Positions 34,824 to 44,192 of a stretch of DNA of 64,000 nt are shown in pieces. The translations under genes were made by a program, and so were the position numbers. Source of the DNA: F22 sp963678855 (GTDB lineage Bacteria; Bacteroidota; Bacteroidia; Bacteroidales; Bacteroidaceae); assembly GCA_963678855.1 (NCBI GenBank), contig OY787448.1, forward strand, positions 2,604,001-2,668,000. The letters run 5' to 3'. Every line of letters starts with the position of its first letter. Within the stretch, counting starts at the first letter, position 1. The notes beneath the pieces are model-generated. The model made no database searches. It was not told the DNA's origin and was given only the letters and a program-made list of their open reading frames with translations.

Positions 34824-37800
34824 ATGAAGAAATATAAGTTTTTAGCTTTCGCCTTGATGGTATCTGCCACCCTGCATGGTTATGCACAAGATGGCAACGT
34901 CTCGGGCAAGGTGATAGATAAAAAAGGAAACCCGGTAGGGGGAGCTTTGGTGTTTATCGAAAACAATCCGCAGGTGCAGGTGGCTACCGATAAGAATGGT
35001 ACGTTTACCATAGCTGCGGCGCAAGGAAGCAGTCTCAAAGTGCTTACTTGGGACGATGCGACGAAGGTGGTGCCAGTGACGGACAATAAGAGTATGACGG
35101 TCGTCATGGATTATGCCTCTGAGCATGTGAACTATGGCTTTGATTTGCATCAGACTCGTGCCGAATCGACTGGGGCGGTATCGACGGTGTATGCTGATCA
35201 GATCGACAATCGCTCTGCATTCAATATTGGTAATGCGCTGTATGGCAATGTGGCTGGATTGGCTACGTTGCAGAAAACAGGTGAGGTGTGGGATCAAATC
35301 CCTTCGATGAGTATCCGTGGTATACAAACGCTCAATAACAACAATGGCATTTTGGTGTTGGTTGATGGATTGGAGCGCGATAATAACTACAATGTGCTCA
35401 ATTTTATCACTCCCGAAGAAGTGGAGTCGGTATCGGTGTTGCGTGATGCCGCGGCTGTGGCTTTATACGGTTATCGCGGTATCAATGGGGTGGTCAATAT
35501 CGTGACCAAACGTGGTAAGTATCGTAGCCGCGAGATTAAGTTTAGCTACGATCATGCGTTCAATACGCAAGTACGCATCCCTAAAATGACTGATAGCTAT
35601 ACCTATGCTTCGGCTATGAATGAGGCTTTGGCCAATGATGGCAAGGCGGCGCGATATACACAAAATGAATTGAATGCTTTCAAAAGTGGCGATTATCCAA
35701 ATCTATATCCCAATGTAAACTGGGCGGATGAGGTGTTCAGAGATAACAGCTCGTCTGATATTGCTACGCTTACTTTCCGTGGTGGATCGGTCAATGTGCG
35801 TTATTTTACAATGTTGAATCTGCAAAGTGACCATGGCTTCATTAAGAATGCGCATGCCAATGATGGATATTCAACACAAAATAAATATTCGAAAGCTAAC
35901 TTCCGTTCAAATCTTGATATTGACTTGACACCGACAACTAAGATGCAGGCCAATGTGATGGGACTGTTGAATGAATATAGCCGTCCTGCTTCTGGTGGTG
36001 AACAGCTTGTTCGTCGTGTGTTTGATGTCCCTGCTGCTGCTTTCCCTGTACGTACCGAAAGTGGTCTATGGGGTGGTAATGCTACTTGGGATGGTGGCCA
36101 TAATCCTGTGTATTTAGCTCAAGGTCGTGGGTATTCTAAGGATCATACTCGTGCGTTGTATGCAGATATGAGTCTGCGTCAAGACCTGTCGTCTATTACC
36201 AAAGGTTTGGGGGCATCGGTGCGCGTAGGGTACGATAATATCGCTTCTTATTGGGAAGATTACCGTCGTTCGCAGAAGTATGGTATGACTAGTGTCACTA
36301 AATGGGAGAATGGACAACCTATAGAATTTAGTAAGTTTGAAGGGGGTACAGTCGGTGGTGTAACTGGTGGAGATGGCTTCGCGAAGCTTGACTGGCAGCA
36401 TCGTTCGCTGAACTTTCATGCCAATGTGGACTGGACGCATCAGTTTGGTAATCATAGCCTGTACACTGCGTTGCTATATACGTATAAGTATGATAATATG
36501 AATGGTACTAATACGACTTGGTACACACAAAATGTGGCTTGGTATACGCATTATGGATATAACAAGCGTTATTTTGCAGACTTTACACTGACTTCTTCGG
36601 CTTCCAACCGATTGCCTTCGGATACTCGCTGGGGACTGATGCCTACTGTGGGATTGTCTTGGGTTATCTCGAACGAAGAATTTATGAAGAATCAAGATAT
36701 CATCGATTTCTTGAAGTTGCGTGCTTCATTCGGTGTTATTCAGACAGATAATATTCCATACAATGGATATTGGAATAGTACAGTGAATAGTGCTAATGGC
36801 TATCCTATTGATGATAACTTCAGTGGTGGCGGTTGGTCTGAAGGTCGCTTGCCTTCTCTAAATGGAACAACTGAAAAAGCGTATAAGTACAATGTGGGTC
36901 TTGATATGACTTTGCTTAAAGGATTGAACATTGCTGTAGATGGATTCTACGAACGTCGTTCGGATATCTGGGTGGCTACTTCTGGCCAAAACTCATCCGT
37001 GTTGGGTAACGCTGGTGCCTATAAGAATGCTGGTATCGTGGATAGTCATGGGGTAGAAGTGGCGCTTGACTATACGGCCAACATTGGTAACGTGCAGGTA
37101 AGTGCTGGTGGTAACTTCTCTTTCAGTCGTAGTGAAATCAAGGAGATGCTTGAAGAACCTAAAGCGTATGATTATCTAAACTATAAGGGCAATCGTGTGG
37201 GTCAAATCTATGCATTGCAAGCTATTGGTTATTTTGTAGATGAAGCGGATATCGCGAACAGCTATCCTCAGCAGTTTGGTCCTGTGAAACCTGGTGACAT
37301 CAAATACAAAGATGTGAATGGTGATCAAGTGATCAATGAATATGACAAAGTGCCTATGGGGTATAGTAGTGATGTGCCTGAAATCTACTATGGTTTCCAT
37401 GTAGGTGCTGAATGGAAGGGACTTGGTTTTAATGCCAACTTCCAAGGGGTTGCCAATTATACTGCTTTGTTGGATGGTGTGATGTATCGTCCGTTGGTAG
37501 ATAATTCGAATATTTCGCAGTACTACTACAACAATCGTTGGACTCCTGAAAATCCAAATGCGCGTTTCCCTCGCCTTACTAATGAAACTGTGGACAACAA
37601 CAATCAGAGAAGTTCTGTGTGGTTGGCCGACCGCTCTTTCCTTAAATTGCGCAACGCTGAGGTGTATTACAAATTGCCTTCCGACTGGATCAGCAAGATT
37701 AAGTTGAAACAAGCTAAGGTATATGTGCGTGGTGTAGATCTTTTCAGTGTAGATAATGACGATATTACTGATCCAGAGGTTTCTAGTAGCTTGAATCCTG

Positions 37801-37841
37801 CTACACGATCTGTACATGTAGGTCTATCTATTGGACTGTAA
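34824..37841 (+). CDS. SusC-family TonB-dependent transporter, second pair
   Basis: A 1005-residue transporter with a signal peptide (ending near LHGYAQ), an N-terminal carboxypeptidase-regulatory-like domain (VSGKVIDKKGNPVGGALVFI), and a plug domain (ILVLVDGLERD, VESVSVLRDAAAVALYGYRG). The barrel ends in HVGLSIGL. The usual EEVVV-type TonB box is replaced by a less standard stretch (EHVNYGFDLHQTRAE). That sequence occurs in a subset of SusC proteins and could mean altered TonB contact. It differs strongly from the transporter of the first pair, so the two are not a recent duplication. It lies 46 bases after the first SusD gene. Confidence 0.9.
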   Translation: MKKYKFLAFALMVSATLHGYAQDGNVSGKVIDKKGNPVGGALVFIENNPQVQVATDKNGTFTIAAAQGSSLKVLTWDDATKVVPVTDNKSMTVVMDYASEHVNYGFDLHQTRAESTGAVSTVYADQIDNRSAFNIGNALYGNVAGLATLQKTGEVWDQIPSMSIRGIQTLNNNNGILVLVDGLERDNNYNVLNFITPEEVESVSVLRDAAAVALYGYRGINGVVNIVTKRGKYRSREIKFSYDHAFNTQVRIPKMTDSYTYASAMNEALANDGKAARYTQNELNAFKSGDYPNLYPNVNWADEVFRDNSSSDIATLTFRGGSVNVRYFTMLNLQSDHGFIKNAHANDGYSTQNKYSKANFRSNLDIDLTPTTKMQANVMGLLNEYSRPASGGEQLVRRVFDVPAAAFPVRTESGLWGGNATWDGGHNPVYLAQGRGYSKDHTRALYADMSLRQDLSSITKGLGASVRVGYDNIASYWEDYRRSQKYGMTSVTKWENGQPIEFSKFEGGTVGGVTGGDGFAKLDWQHRSLNFHANVDWTHQFGNHSLYTALLYTYKYDNMNGTNTTWYTQNVAWYTHYGYNKRYFADFTLTSSASNRLPSDTRWGLMPTVGLSWVISNEEFMKNQDIIDFLKLRASFGVIQTDNIPYNGYWNSTVNSANGYPIDDNFSGGGWSEGRLPSLNGTTEKAYKYNVGLDMTLLKGLNIAVDGFYERRSDIWVATSGQNSSVLGNAGAYKNAGIVDSHGVEVALDYTANIGNVQVSAGGNFSFSRSEIKEMLEEPKAYDYLNYKGNRVGQIYALQAIGYFVDEADIANSYPQQFGPVKPGDIKYKDVNGDQVINEYDKVPMGYSSDVPEIYYGFHVGAEWKGLGFNANFQGVANYTALLDGVMYRPLVDNSNISQYYYNNRWTPENPNARFPRLTNETVDNNNQRSSVWLADRSFLKLRNAEVYYKLPSDWISKIKLKQAKVYVRGVDLFSVDNDDITDPEVSSSLNPATRSVHVGLSIGL

Positions 37842-37882
37842 GTATAAGGAAAAAAACTAGAACTATTAAAACAGTTACTTAT

Positions 37883-39547
37883 ATGAAATTCAAAAATATA
37901 TGTTTTGGTGTAGCTTTTTTGGCAGCTTTATCTTCGTGTACTGACGAGATGAACTATCATGAATATACCAATTATGATAAAACTTATGTCTTCACTGACT
38001 TCGACCGTACATCTCAGTTTGTGAACAACATTTATTCGTACCTCGATGATGATCTACCTAGTACATCTAGTCTTGCTTCGGCTTGTGATGAGGCTGAAAT
38101 GGCTATCACTTGGTCGTCTGTATTTGATTATACCAATGGAGGATGGAGTGCTATTAATAGCAAATCGATATGGGGGGTGTATAGTGGTATCCGTGCGGCC
38201 AATTACTTCTTGAAAGAAGGAAGTGATCTTGACTTCTATGATCTTCGTTTTACGATTGATTATGAAGCACAGATGAAGCGTTACAATCGCTATCAGTACG
38301 AAGTGCGTCTGTTGCGTGCTTACTACTACTTTAGACTAGTACGTGCTTATGGTGATGTGCCTTTTACTACGGATGTGCTAACAGAGGAACAAGCCAATAC
38401 AATGAGTCGTACATCGGCTGATGCTGTTTTCGACTTTATCATCAGTGAATGTGACGCGGTGGCTCCAGAGTTGCCAACAACTTATACGGGATTGAGTGAT
38501 GATGCTGCTAGTGGTGATTCGCCTGATAATGGTCGTGTGACACGTGGTGCTGCATTGGCTTTGAAGGCGCGTGCTGCTCTATATCGTGCTAGCAAGCTGT
38601 TCAATACTGCTGATGATAAGTCTTTGTGGCTTGCTGCTGCCAAGGCTAGTCAGGATGTGATTATCTATACCAAAGAAAATGGTATCAAGTTGGGTGCCTA
38701 CACTGACATTTGGGGGCCTGACAACTACAAGGCCAAAGAGATGCTCTTTGTGCGTCGTATCGGTGATACCAATTCTCCAGAGTATTATAACTATCCTGCT
38801 GGAATGGAAAATGCGCAGTCGGGCAACTGTCCTACGCAAACTTTGGTGGATGCTTATGAGATGAAGAATGGTGGCGTACCTGATGAAAACAATCCTTATG
38901 CAGGTCGTGATCCACGTCTGAAGATGACTATTGCGTGCAATGGGGATAAATGGCCAAATGCCAATGCCAATCCACTTGAGATGTATGCTGGTGGACGTAA
39001 TGGACTGCCTGTTGCCAATGCTACCCCTACTGGTTATTACTTGAAGAAGTACCTAGATGGTTCTATCGACATTAGTGCTGGTAATGGTACTGGTGGAAAG
39101 CGCCATAGTTGGGTGGTATTCCGTTTGGGTGAGTTCTATTTGGACTATGCCGAAGCGATATTCCGTTACACAGGATCGGCCAATCAGACAGCTGCTGGAC
39201 TGAATCTGACTGCTGTTGAAGCGGTCAATGTAGTGCGTGCTCGCACTGGAGTCGATATGCCTGGTTTCCCAAGCAGTATTTCTGCAGATGAGTTCTGGAC
39301 TCGCTATAAGAATGAACGTATGGTCGAATTGGCTTTCGAACAGCATCGCTTCTGGGATGTGCGTCGTTGGAAAGAGGGAGGATTCACTAGTATCAAACGT
39401 ATGACAATTACCAAAAATGACGATGATACATTCAGCTATCATCCGACTACTAAGGCATTGACTTGGGACGATAAAATGTATCTTTTCCCTATTCCACAGT
39501 CGGAATGTTTGAAGAATCCTAATCTGACTCAGAATCCTGGTTGGTAA
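37883..39547 (+). CDS. SusD-family glycan-binding lipoprotein, second pair
   Basis: A 554-residue SusD homolog with a lipoprotein signal ending in LAALSSC (Cys19). The helical core carries RLLRAYYYFRLVRAYGDVP, LGEFYLDYAEAI and NERMVELAFEQHRFWDVRRW, and the C-terminus is NLTQNPGW. It should cap the preceding SusC. Two SusC/SusD pairs in one operon suggest two ligands or oligosaccharide sizes taken from one polysaccharide. Confidence 0.92.
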   Translation: MKFKNICFGVAFLAALSSCTDEMNYHEYTNYDKTYVFTDFDRTSQFVNNIYSYLDDDLPSTSSLASACDEAEMAITWSSVFDYTNGGWSAINSKSIWGVYSGIRAANYFLKEGSDLDFYDLRFTIDYEAQMKRYNRYQYEVRLLRAYYYFRLVRAYGDVPFTTDVLTEEQANTMSRTSADAVFDFIISECDAVAPELPTTYTGLSDDAASGDSPDNGRVTRGAALALKARAALYRASKLFNTADDKSLWLAAAKASQDVIIYTKENGIKLGAYTDIWGPDNYKAKEMLFVRRIGDTNSPEYYNYPAGMENAQSGNCPTQTLVDAYEMKNGGVPDENNPYAGRDPRLKMTIACNGDKWPNANANPLEMYAGGRNGLPVANATPTGYYLKKYLDGSIDISAGNGTGGKRHSWVVFRLGEFYLDYAEAIFRYTGSANQTAAGLNLTAVEAVNVVRARTGVDMPGFPSSISADEFWTRYKNERMVELAFEQHRFWDVRRWKEGGFTSIKRMTITKNDDDTFSYHPTTKALTWDDKMYLFPIPQSECLKNPNLTQNPGW

Positions 39548-39589
39548 TTCTTGATCAGTATAACTTGTAATAATAAAGTATATATAAAT

Positions 39590-40483
39590 ATGAAATTCAA
39601 TTATAACCTTATGATAGCTGCTGCATGTATTGTGCTATGTACGGCTACTGCATGTGATGCCAGGTTAGAGGAATTCGAATGCGTGGGTAGCACTGCTGCT
39701 CCAACGGCTATCAGTGCGTCGGCTGTAACAAGCGAAGCCTTGCCTGGTCAGATTAAACTCACTTGGACGAACCCAGAAGAAGATTTTGCTTATATGCAGA
39801 TTCGTTACAATGATCCGTTGCAGAAAAAAGACGTGTGCAAGTTGGTCTCAAAAGGCACTAATGAGTTGCTTATCGACAATACTCGTGCTCGTTTTGGTGA
39901 TTACTCTTTCTCTTTTCAAACCTTCAATGCCAAGCATGAAGGGAGTGAAGTGACTGAGGTGACAGCTCATTCTGGAAAAGCACCTACTACAGTTACAGAA
40001 AAGCGTACTAAAGTCAGTCTAGTGCGCAGCCAATTATCTTGTAATTATCCTGATAGCTCTGAAGGGTATTTCGATGCCCTTATTGATGGTGATTTGAATA
40101 ATTTCTTCCATACCAATTGGCATTCACCTCAAGTTGCTCTGCCTCACTATATCCAAATAGATTTTAATGAGGCACATGAGACATTTGCTTTTGAGTATTA
40201 TACTCGTAATACGTCAAATACCGATGGTTTCCCTACTGTTGCCGAATTGCAAATCAGTACTGATGGGGAGAATTGGGAGACGGTCTCTACGCTGACTGGT
40301 CTGCCTGCTAAGAAATCGACGAAGTATTCATCTGCTTACGTGAAACAAGATAAAGCATTCACGCATTTTCGTTTCAACGTAACGCATAGTTCACAGGACA
40401 AAAAATATTTTCACGTAGCCGAAATCGCCTTTTATGATGTAGACGTGAAGATATATGATCCTGAAACTGCTGAACTCGATTAA
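39590..40483 (+). CDS. F5/8 type C (CBM32-like) surface lipoprotein
   Basis: A 297-residue lipoprotein (signal ending in TATAC, Cys22) in the position of a surface glycan-binding protein. Residues about 30-125 form a fibronectin-III-like domain (GQIKLTWTNPEEDFAYMQI). The C-terminal half has a discoidin/F5-8C jelly-roll pattern (ALIDGDLNNFFHTNWHS, LPHYIQIDF, ELQISTDGENWETV, FRFNVTHS), a fold common in galactose-binding CBM32. No catalytic residues are apparent. ATG 39590 is chosen over an upstream TTG because it begins the signal peptide. Binding of galactose-containing glycan is an inference from fold and neighbours. Confidence 0.78.
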   Translation: MKFNYNLMIAAACIVLCTATACDARLEEFECVGSTAAPTAISASAVTSEALPGQIKLTWTNPEEDFAYMQIRYNDPLQKKDVCKLVSKGTNELLIDNTRARFGDYSFSFQTFNAKHEGSEVTEVTAHSGKAPTTVTEKRTKVSLVRSQLSCNYPDSSEGYFDALIDGDLNNFFHTNWHSPQVALPHYIQIDFNEAHETFAFEYYTRNTSNTDGFPTVAELQISTDGENWETVSTLTGLPAKKSTKYSSAYVKQDKAFTHFRFNVTHSSQDKKYFHVAEIAFYDVDVKIYDPETAELD

Positions 40484-40562
40484 TTATAAATCTATCCTAC
40501 ATTATTCAGGCAGATAGGAGGAGCCTTGATGCGTGAGTAATGTAGGTTAATACCTCAATAGA

Positions 40563-42041
40563 ATGAAAAATCAAATTATAAGAATAACTGCACTGAGTCT
40601 TTTTGCTTGCTCGGCTGTGCTGTATAGCTGCAACAAAGAATCTGTTGATTTGAGTTATAACGGTAAACTCGATCTCAATCAGCTGGTGTTGAAGCAGGCT
40701 CGTGATGTGTGGGATGGGGGAGAATGTAATATTACAAAGACATTCACCTATGATGAAAACAAAACTCAGCGCAACGAAGTCATTGATCTCAATATTGCTC
40801 TTTATCAGAATCGCACAGCAAATGCCGATGCTAGTGTGGAGGTTCTAGTGGATGCTGATTCTCTCGCTCAAGCGATAGCGAAGGCACCTAATGGGGGACT
40901 GTACGAGAAGTATGAAAAAGTACAGATATTACCAGATGAGTATTATTTCTTATCGGGTGATAAAATGAAACTAAAGGCTGGATCAACTCTCTCGGAAGAT
41001 GCTTCATTGACTATTTATACAGAGAAACTGATTGATTATATTCAGAATACTCTTCGTAAAAGTGCAACGTATGTGGTGCCTATCACTGTGAAGAATGCCA
41101 GTGGCTATGAGTTGAACAAACACGTAAATACTGTGATGTACTTCATCAAAGTAAACTATGTAAAACCAGCCAATGAGGCTGATTATTTGCCTGATGGTTT
41201 GGGTGTACCTGATGATGACAAGGTGACTGTAGACGATGAGGAATACACATTGGTATGGCACGATGAGTTTAATGGTGAAGGTGCGCCAAACCCAGATATG
41301 TGGACTATGGAGGAAGGATTCCAACGCAATGAGGAAGATCAATGGTATAGCAGTAATAATGCTGTACAAAAGGGAGATGCGCTTGTGATTACTGCACGTG
41401 AAGAGAGAGTGAAGAACCCTAATTACAATCCAAATGCTTCTGGTGGCAATGCATGGAAACAAACTCGTGAATATGCTGAATATACTTCAGCGTGCTTAGT
41501 CGTTAAGGGTGACTATGCCTTTAGATATGGCTATATGGAGGTGCGTGCTAAAATTCCTGTAACTCAAGGTTGCTGGCCTGCTATCTGGAGTACTGGAAAC
41601 TGGTATGAATGGCCTCTAGGAGGGGAAATCGATATGTTGGAGTTCTATAAAGAGAGAATTCATGCCAATGTCTGCTGGGGTGGTGACTATCGCTGGAGTG
41701 GAACTTGGGATTCTCAAAACTATCCTATTACTGACTTTACGTCAAATGATAAGAAGTGGGCAGATAAGTATCATATTTGGACAATGGTGTGGGATGAGTC
41801 GTTTATTCGTCTTTATCTCGATGGTAAATTGCTCAATGAAACGGACCTGAATAATACTTGGAATAAGGGCGCTCATGGAGCATCAGATGGTGGAAGTATC
41901 AACCCTTATAAAAATGATTTTGAAGGTTTTGGTCAACGTATGATGCTTAATTTGGCTATCGGTGGTAACAACGGTCGTCCTATTGAGTGCTCATTCCCAC
42001 AGGAATATAGTGTAGATTATGTGCGTATCTATCAAAAATAA
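40563..42041 (+). CDS. GH16 endo-beta-1,3-glycanase with DUF1735-like N-terminus, lipoprotein
   Basis: This 492-residue enzyme has a lipoprotein signal (AVLYSC, Cys23), a DUF1735-like beta domain (about 30-200), and a GH16 jelly roll (about 228-492, from YTLVWHDEFNGEG). The catalytic strand GGEIDMLEF has the beta-bulge ExDxxE form with nucleophile E355, D357 and acid/base E360. Laminarinases and agarases share this form. The residues after it (HANVCWGGDYRWSG) do not match the usual laminarinase pattern. With a GH43_24-like exo-galactanase next door, I favour an endo-beta-1,3-galactanase acting on type II arabinogalactan at the cell surface; laminarinase remains possible. Confidence 0.82.
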   Translation: MKNQIIRITALSLFACSAVLYSCNKESVDLSYNGKLDLNQLVLKQARDVWDGGECNITKTFTYDENKTQRNEVIDLNIALYQNRTANADASVEVLVDADSLAQAIAKAPNGGLYEKYEKVQILPDEYYFLSGDKMKLKAGSTLSEDASLTIYTEKLIDYIQNTLRKSATYVVPITVKNASGYELNKHVNTVMYFIKVNYVKPANEADYLPDGLGVPDDDKVTVDDEEYTLVWHDEFNGEGAPNPDMWTMEEGFQRNEEDQWYSSNNAVQKGDALVITAREERVKNPNYNPNASGGNAWKQTREYAEYTSACLVVKGDYAFRYGYMEVRAKIPVTQGCWPAIWSTGNWYEWPLGGEIDMLEFYKERIHANVCWGGDYRWSGTWDSQNYPITDFTSNDKKWADKYHIWTMVWDESFIRLYLDGKLLNETDLNNTWNKGAHGASDGGSINPYKNDFEGFGQRMMLNLAIGGNNGRPIECSFPQEYSVDYVRIYQK

Positions 42042-42069
42042 ACTTCAACGGTATAATAAAGTAAGTATA

Positions 42070-43152
42070 ATGAAATATAGTTTCCAGTGTTTGCTAGTCC
42101 TTATCTTGTTTTGTTGTCAATCTTTGTGCTTACGGGCGCAAGAGTGGCGAGATACACAAGGTGCTTATATCAATGCCCATGGTGGAGGTATTCTACATTA
42201 TGGAGATAAGTACTATTGGTTTGGCGAACACCGTCCAGATAACGGTTTTTCGACGATGGTGGGTGTGAATTGCTATTCGTCGACCGACCTTAAGACATGG
42301 CGTCACGAAGGGGTAGCTCTTGCAGTGAGTGATGATAAAGGAAGTGATATAGAACAGGGGTGTATTATAGAACGTCCCAAGGTGATATATAATTCCAAAA
42401 CGAAGAAATTCGTGATGTGGTTTCATCTTGAACTCAAGGGACATGGTTATGGTAGCGCTCGTGCGGGTGTGGCTGTGGCCGACCAAGTTACTGGACCTTT
42501 CAAGTATCTTCATTCCGAGCGTGTCAATGCTGGATTATACCCACTTAATATGCCTAAAGAAGATCGTGATATAGATGCTGCCACACAAGCAGAAATGAGA
42601 ACATACAAATGGTGGACTCCCAAGTGGTATGACGCTGTGGCGCATGGCTTCTTTGTGCGTCAACACGTAGAGGGTGGTCAGATGAGTCGCGATATGACGC
42701 TCTATGTAGATCATGATGGGCGTGCTTATCATATCTATTCTTCGGAAGAGAATCTGACACTTCAAATCGCTGAATTGAGCGATGATTACCTTTCGCACAC
42801 GGGACGTTATATTCGTCTTTTCCCTGGTGGACACAATGAGGCACCAGCGATATTTAGACATGACAATACCTATTGGATGATTACTTCGGGATGTACAGGA
42901 TGGGCACCCAATGCTGCTCGATTGTTTTCGGCACCTTCTATTTGGGGACCTTGGCAACAACATCCTAATCCTTGTAGAGGTGAGAAGGCTGATAAAACAT
43001 TTGGAGCACAGAGCAACTTTGTATTACATATTGGTGACCAATATCTCTTTATGGGTGATATTTGGAAACCTAAAAGTTTGATGTACTCAGGATATTTACA
43101 AATCCCTATTCTATGGGATGAAAATGGTATCCCTTACCTAGAAAACAAGTAA
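42070..43152 (+). CDS. GH43 subfamily 24-like exo-beta-1,3-galactanase
   Basis: A 360-residue five-bladed propeller enzyme with signal peptide I (to about LRAQ), so periplasmic. Motifs typical of GH43_24 are INAHGGGIL (34-42), YYWFGEHR, ERPKVIYN (E101), SRDMTLYVDHDG, YSSEENLTL, NEAPAIF (E257) and MITSGCTGWAPN. In characterised GH43_24 galactanases a glutamate is the acid and a glutamine serves in place of the usual aspartate base. E257 and Q314 (FGAQSNF) have the right spacing for this pair. It would release galactose from beta-1,3-galactan, bypassing side chains. It is the last gene of the HTCS-controlled operon. GH43_34 is the nearest alternative. Confidence 0.82.
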   Translation: MKYSFQCLLVLILFCCQSLCLRAQEWRDTQGAYINAHGGGILHYGDKYYWFGEHRPDNGFSTMVGVNCYSSTDLKTWRHEGVALAVSDDKGSDIEQGCIIERPKVIYNSKTKKFVMWFHLELKGHGYGSARAGVAVADQVTGPFKYLHSERVNAGLYPLNMPKEDRDIDAATQAEMRTYKWWTPKWYDAVAHGFFVRQHVEGGQMSRDMTLYVDHDGRAYHIYSSEENLTLQIAELSDDYLSHTGRYIRLFPGGHNEAPAIFRHDNTYWMITSGCTGWAPNAARLFSAPSIWGPWQQHPNPCRGEKADKTFGAQSNFVLHIGDQYLFMGDIWKPKSLMYSGYLQIPILWDENGIPYLENK

Positions 43153-43259
43153 CTTTCTCTCATAGAAACAAAGAATAAAACATGACAATGGACGATTAAA
43201 TTAGGATAACAATTTATTAATCTTTGACTAAAAGAGAAGTAAATAAGTATCTCTCAGGT

Positions 43260-43290
43260 GGGTGTGACAAACGTCTTGTTTGTCACACCC
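43260..43290 (+). terminator. Hairpin terminator after the GH43 gene
   Basis: GGGTGTGACAAAC and GTTTGTCACACCC form a perfect 13-bp stem around GTCTT. The tail is only moderately T-rich (TCTCTTACTT). It is the first strong hairpin after the operon. Confidence 0.7.
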
Positions 43291-43317
43291 TCTCTTACTT
43301 AACTGCTTGAGGTCTAC

Positions 43318-43375
43318 GTCATTTAAAAACTTAGAGTGCGTCAATTAATTGGCGCACTCTAAGTTTTTAAATGAC
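43318..43375. repeat. 58-base nearly perfect palindrome
   Basis: A 23-bp arm at 43318-43340 is repeated exactly as its reverse complement at 43353-43375. The centre contains the palindrome CAATTAATTG, so only one base pair in 29 is mismatched. The ends are GTC...GAC. This is much longer than a normal terminator stem, but it may still serve as a bidirectional one between the GH43 operon and the decayed cluster. The total length is too small for a transposon with internal sequence. Confidence 0.85.
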
Positions 43376-43690
43376 TATTGATTGCAACACCTCAAAGTCT
43401 TGCTCGTGAGTATCATCGTTGATCGTATTGATCTTGCTACTAAGCAATTCTTTGGCGTTCTTATCAAGTAAAATCAGCTCAACGCTTTCTTCTAGCATCT
43501 TTCACTCACCCATCTTGGCGAATAGGTGGATGCTTTCTAGGTTCTCAGAATGGTCAAAATTGATGTTGATCCATGAAGAATTGGACTTCTTCATGCTGAT
43601 GACAGATATCTTCGGCGGTTATATTATCGTCTAGTAGGTGAACGAAGCTATCCAAATGTTATCATGGTAATAAGAATCTCCTGCATCTTT
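43367..43690 (-). other. Broken coding-like remnants, family unknown
   Basis: Short minus-strand stretches read as plausible protein in changing frames: one around YYHDNIWIASFTY, one around LLDDNITAEDICHQHEE, and one from ATG 43594 (MKKSNSSWININFDHSE) with an in-frame TGA, ending inside the palindrome. Together with the adjacent dehydrogenase remnant they look like decayed genes, but I do not recognise a family. Confidence 0.3.
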
Positions 43691-44022
43691 TTTTGATATT
43701 TTTAGGTCGTAGGATGTCAAATGATAGCAATTCATCGACTGGTGTCTGAGCTACTTGCTTATCTTCTTCAAGGGAGAGTGCAGGCAGTCTGTAACCCGAT
43801 TGACTTGAAATCGTAATACCTGTTCGGTTTTTTTAATGACTTTATCAAGTTCTTCTAGTAAAAGGGAGGTTCCGTACAAATCTACTTTTAAGATTGTTTC
43901 AATAGGAGCTTGGCTAGGAGATACACCTGCTGCATGGACAAAAATTGTTTTCCCACTTCCTATTCTTTGGGCGATCCCATACCAGTCTGACCTGCCCCCG
44001 TCAACAATACTACTTCTTTCAT
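43691..44022 (-). pseudogene. Frameshifted remnant of a short-chain dehydrogenase/reductase
   Basis: From ATG 44022 the frame reads MKEVVLLTGAGQTGM, a Rossmann glycine motif, then shifts near 43978 to GIAQRIGSGKTIFV. It jumps without the usual middle section to HAAGVSPSQAPIETILKVDL, so an internal deletion of roughly 50 or more codons is likely. After a run of seven As near 43835 it shifts again to ISSQSGYRLPALSLEEDKQV. It is damaged again at another A7 run near 43691. The order of pieces fits an NAD(P)-dependent SDR of the type often found beside cupin and AraC genes in Bacteroidales. No functional product is expected. Confidence 0.75.
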
Positions 44023-44053
44023 AATGGTTCAGTTATTTGTTCTTATAATATGG

Positions 44054-44093
44054 ATAAGGAGGATGACAAATTGAATTTTGACATCCTCCTTAT
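44054..44093 (-). terminator. Hairpin after the cupin-hydrolase pseudogene
   Basis: ATAAGGAGGATG...CAAA pairs with TTTTG...CATCCTCCTTAT, one mismatch in about 17 pairs, with a short loop. It lies 100 bases past the hydrolase stop on the same strand and just before the dehydrogenase remnant. A T-run is lacking. Confidence 0.6.
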
Positions 44094-44192
44094 TTATTAA
44101 AATGTAACGTTGATCACTCAGGGCCACACCTATCTATTGTTCTACCTAATTATGTAATAATCCACACATTATTTAATGTGTAATTGCTTCAC

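Noticed and set aside
37176..37817. 213-codon frame opposite the second SusC
   Set aside because: Antisense shadow over the barrel region, without initiation signals or known motifs.
43260..43375. Idea that the two adjacent inverted repeats are the ends of an insertion sequence
   Set aside because: The two hairpins do not match one another, there is no transposase between them, and no target-site duplication was found.
43419..44024. Plus-strand frames of about 60-70 codons between GH43 and the hydrolase
   Set aside because: They are antisense to the dehydrogenase remnant and the adjoining broken frames, which show recognisable protein sequence on the minus strand.
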